Part shown: positions 63,383 through 64,000 of the stretch, in pieces | Position numbering within the stretch: the stretch's first letter is position 1 | Layout: the number at the start of each line of letters is the position of its first letter | Assembly: GCF_004011825.1 (NCBI RefSeq) | Contig: NZ_RKLO01000006.1 | Coordinates: 1-64,000, forward strand | Source of the DNA: Rhodococcus xishaensis | Lineage (GTDB): Bacteria > Actinomycetota > Actinomycetes > Mycobacteriales > Mycobacteriaceae | Direction: 5' to 3' | Length of the DNA stretch: 64,000 bases | The notes under the pieces: model-generated | The model's database searches: none | What the model saw: only the letters and a program-made list of their open reading frames with translations | What the model was told of the DNA's origin: nothing | Program-made: the position numbers and the translations under genes

Positions 63383-63859
63383 GTGCGAGTAGGAATCGGC
63401 ACCGACGTTCATCCCGTCGAACCCGGCCGCCCGTGCTGGATGGCGGGTCTGTTGTTCGAAGACGCGGACGGTTGCGCCGGACACTCCGACGGCGACGTCG
63501 CGGCACACGCGCTGTGTGATGCCCTGCTGTCGGCCGCGGGACTCGGTGACCTCGGCTCGGTGTTCGGCACCGGCCGACCCGAGTGGGACGGCGTCAGCGG
63601 TGCGCGGATGCTTGCCGAGGTTCGGCGGCTGCTCGAGGACGCCGGCTACGTCGTGGGTAACGCGGCGGTGCAGATCATCGGCAACAGTCCCAAGATCGGC
63701 CCGCGTCGCGAGGAAGCCCAGCGCGTGCTCGGCGACGTCCTGGGTGCACCCGTGTCGGTATCTGCGACGACCACCGACGGACTCGGACTCACCGGTCGCG
63801 GTGAGGGCGTCGCCGCGATGGCGACCGCGCTGGTCATCCCCACCGATAGCGCCCGGTAG
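63383..63859 (+). CDS. ispF: 2-C-methyl-D-erythritol 2,4-cyclodiphosphate synthase
   Basis: A 158-residue enzyme with zinc ligands in GIGTDVHPV and [16 protein letters not shown], and the [20 protein letters not shown]-terminal segment. It cyclises the CDP-ME 2-phosphate product. GTG 63383 follows an aagggagc ribosome site. The -10 element of cysS overlaps its stop codon. Confidence 0.95.
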   Translation: MRVGIGTDVHPVEPGRPCWMAGLLFEDADGCAGHSDGDVAAHALCDALLSAAGLGDLGSVFGTGRPEWDGVSGARMLAEVRRLLEDAGYVVGNAAVQIIGNSPKIGPRREEAQRVLGDVLGAPVSVSATTTDGLGLTGRGEGVAAMATALVIPTDSAR

Positions 63860-63862
63860 AAT
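63857..63862 (+). promoter_or_regulatory. Minus-10 element of cysS
   Basis: TAGAAT overlaps the ispF stop and ends 8 bases before the cysS GTG, with no ribosome site between, consistent with a leaderless cysS mRNA. Confidence 0.55.
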
Positions 63863-63870
63863 CGCACGTC

Positions 63871-64000
63871 GTGACCCTGCGCCTATACGACACCGTGACA
63901 CGGGCTTTGCGCGACTTCGTTCCGCTGACCCCCGGGCATGCGTCGGTGTACCTGTGCGGCGCCACCGTTCAGGGCGAGCCCCACATCGGGCACGTCCGCA
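63871..64000 (+). CDS. cysS: Cysteinyl-tRNA synthetase, 5' part
   Basis: The first 43 codons of a class I synthetase. The zinc cysteine segment [18 protein letters not shown] contains the HIGH motif of the active site. The gene runs off the end of the window. GTG 63871, leaderless. Its position after ispF matches mycobacteria. Confidence 0.9.
   Translation, partial: MTLRLYDTVTRALRDFVPLTPGHASVYLCGATVQGEPHIGHVR

Overview
This window is a high-GC actinobacterial chromosome segment. It looks like a Rhodococcus/Prescottella-type member of the Mycobacteriales. The grounds are Lsr2, MhuD, a SAM-IV riboswitch, an Rv0203-type hemophore-like protein, CarD, and long collinearity with the Mycobacterium tuberculosis block running from ppa (Rv3628) to cysS (Rv3580c), here on the + strand for most genes. 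Species assignment is inference; no database was searched.

Layout. 1-120: the 3' end of a 5S rRNA and its terminator, so an rRNA operon lies just upstream. 201-2134: a GntR/FCD regulator overlapping an MFS exporter. 2120-7341 (-): a membrane-bound Pls/PosA-type single-module peptide synthetase, translationally coupled to an M1 aminopeptidase. 8038-13422: a choline-to-glycine-betaine operon (BCCT transporter, betaine-aldehyde dehydrogenase, choline dehydrogenase) closed by a strong hairpin. 13524-15010: a SAM-IV riboswitch in front of a class V aminotransferase. 15198-20574: a mixed accessory zone (hemophore-like protein, flavin reductase, YbaK, TetR, crotonase, DHA2 exporter, one probable broken membrane gene). 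20630-26117: LexA-like repressor, ppa, dacB, DUF2342 metalloprotease, tilS, hpt. 26123-29877: an accessory divergent pair, a membrane Ser/Thr kinase with an unusual N-terminal module and an amidase. 30145-42906: ftsH, folE-folP-folB-folK, DUF3180, DUF6779, DUF2520, panC, panD, coaX, a cysteine-dioxygenase remnant with a rhodanese, lysS and lsr2. 42971-47075: an accessory secreted lipase, a GT-C-like membrane protein and an acyltransferase. 47584-50130: clpC. 50221-54335: an accessory zone with a WYL regulator facing a TIGR03086 protein, OsmC, a DsbA-like protein and a B12-riboswitch-controlled cbtBA pair. 54401-64000: mhuD, hydrolase, mutY, carbonic anhydrase, disA, thioesterase, radA, lpqE-like, carD, ispD, ispF and the start of cysS.

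How the genes work together. The core supplies folate (folE/P/B/K), pantothenate/CoA (panC/panD/coaX), the MEP isoprenoid pathway (ispD/ispF), proteostasis (FtsH, ClpC), and genome maintenance with c-di-AMP (MutY, DisA, RadA, LexA-like). The accessory islands hold the most interesting material: the poly(amino acid) synthetase plus peptidase, the SAM-IV-controlled PLP enzyme, the kinase with a planctomycete-style N-terminus, the WYL operator, and a truncated cysteine dioxygenase still coupled to its rhodanese. No CRISPR array, insertion sequence, prophage or tRNA was recognised.
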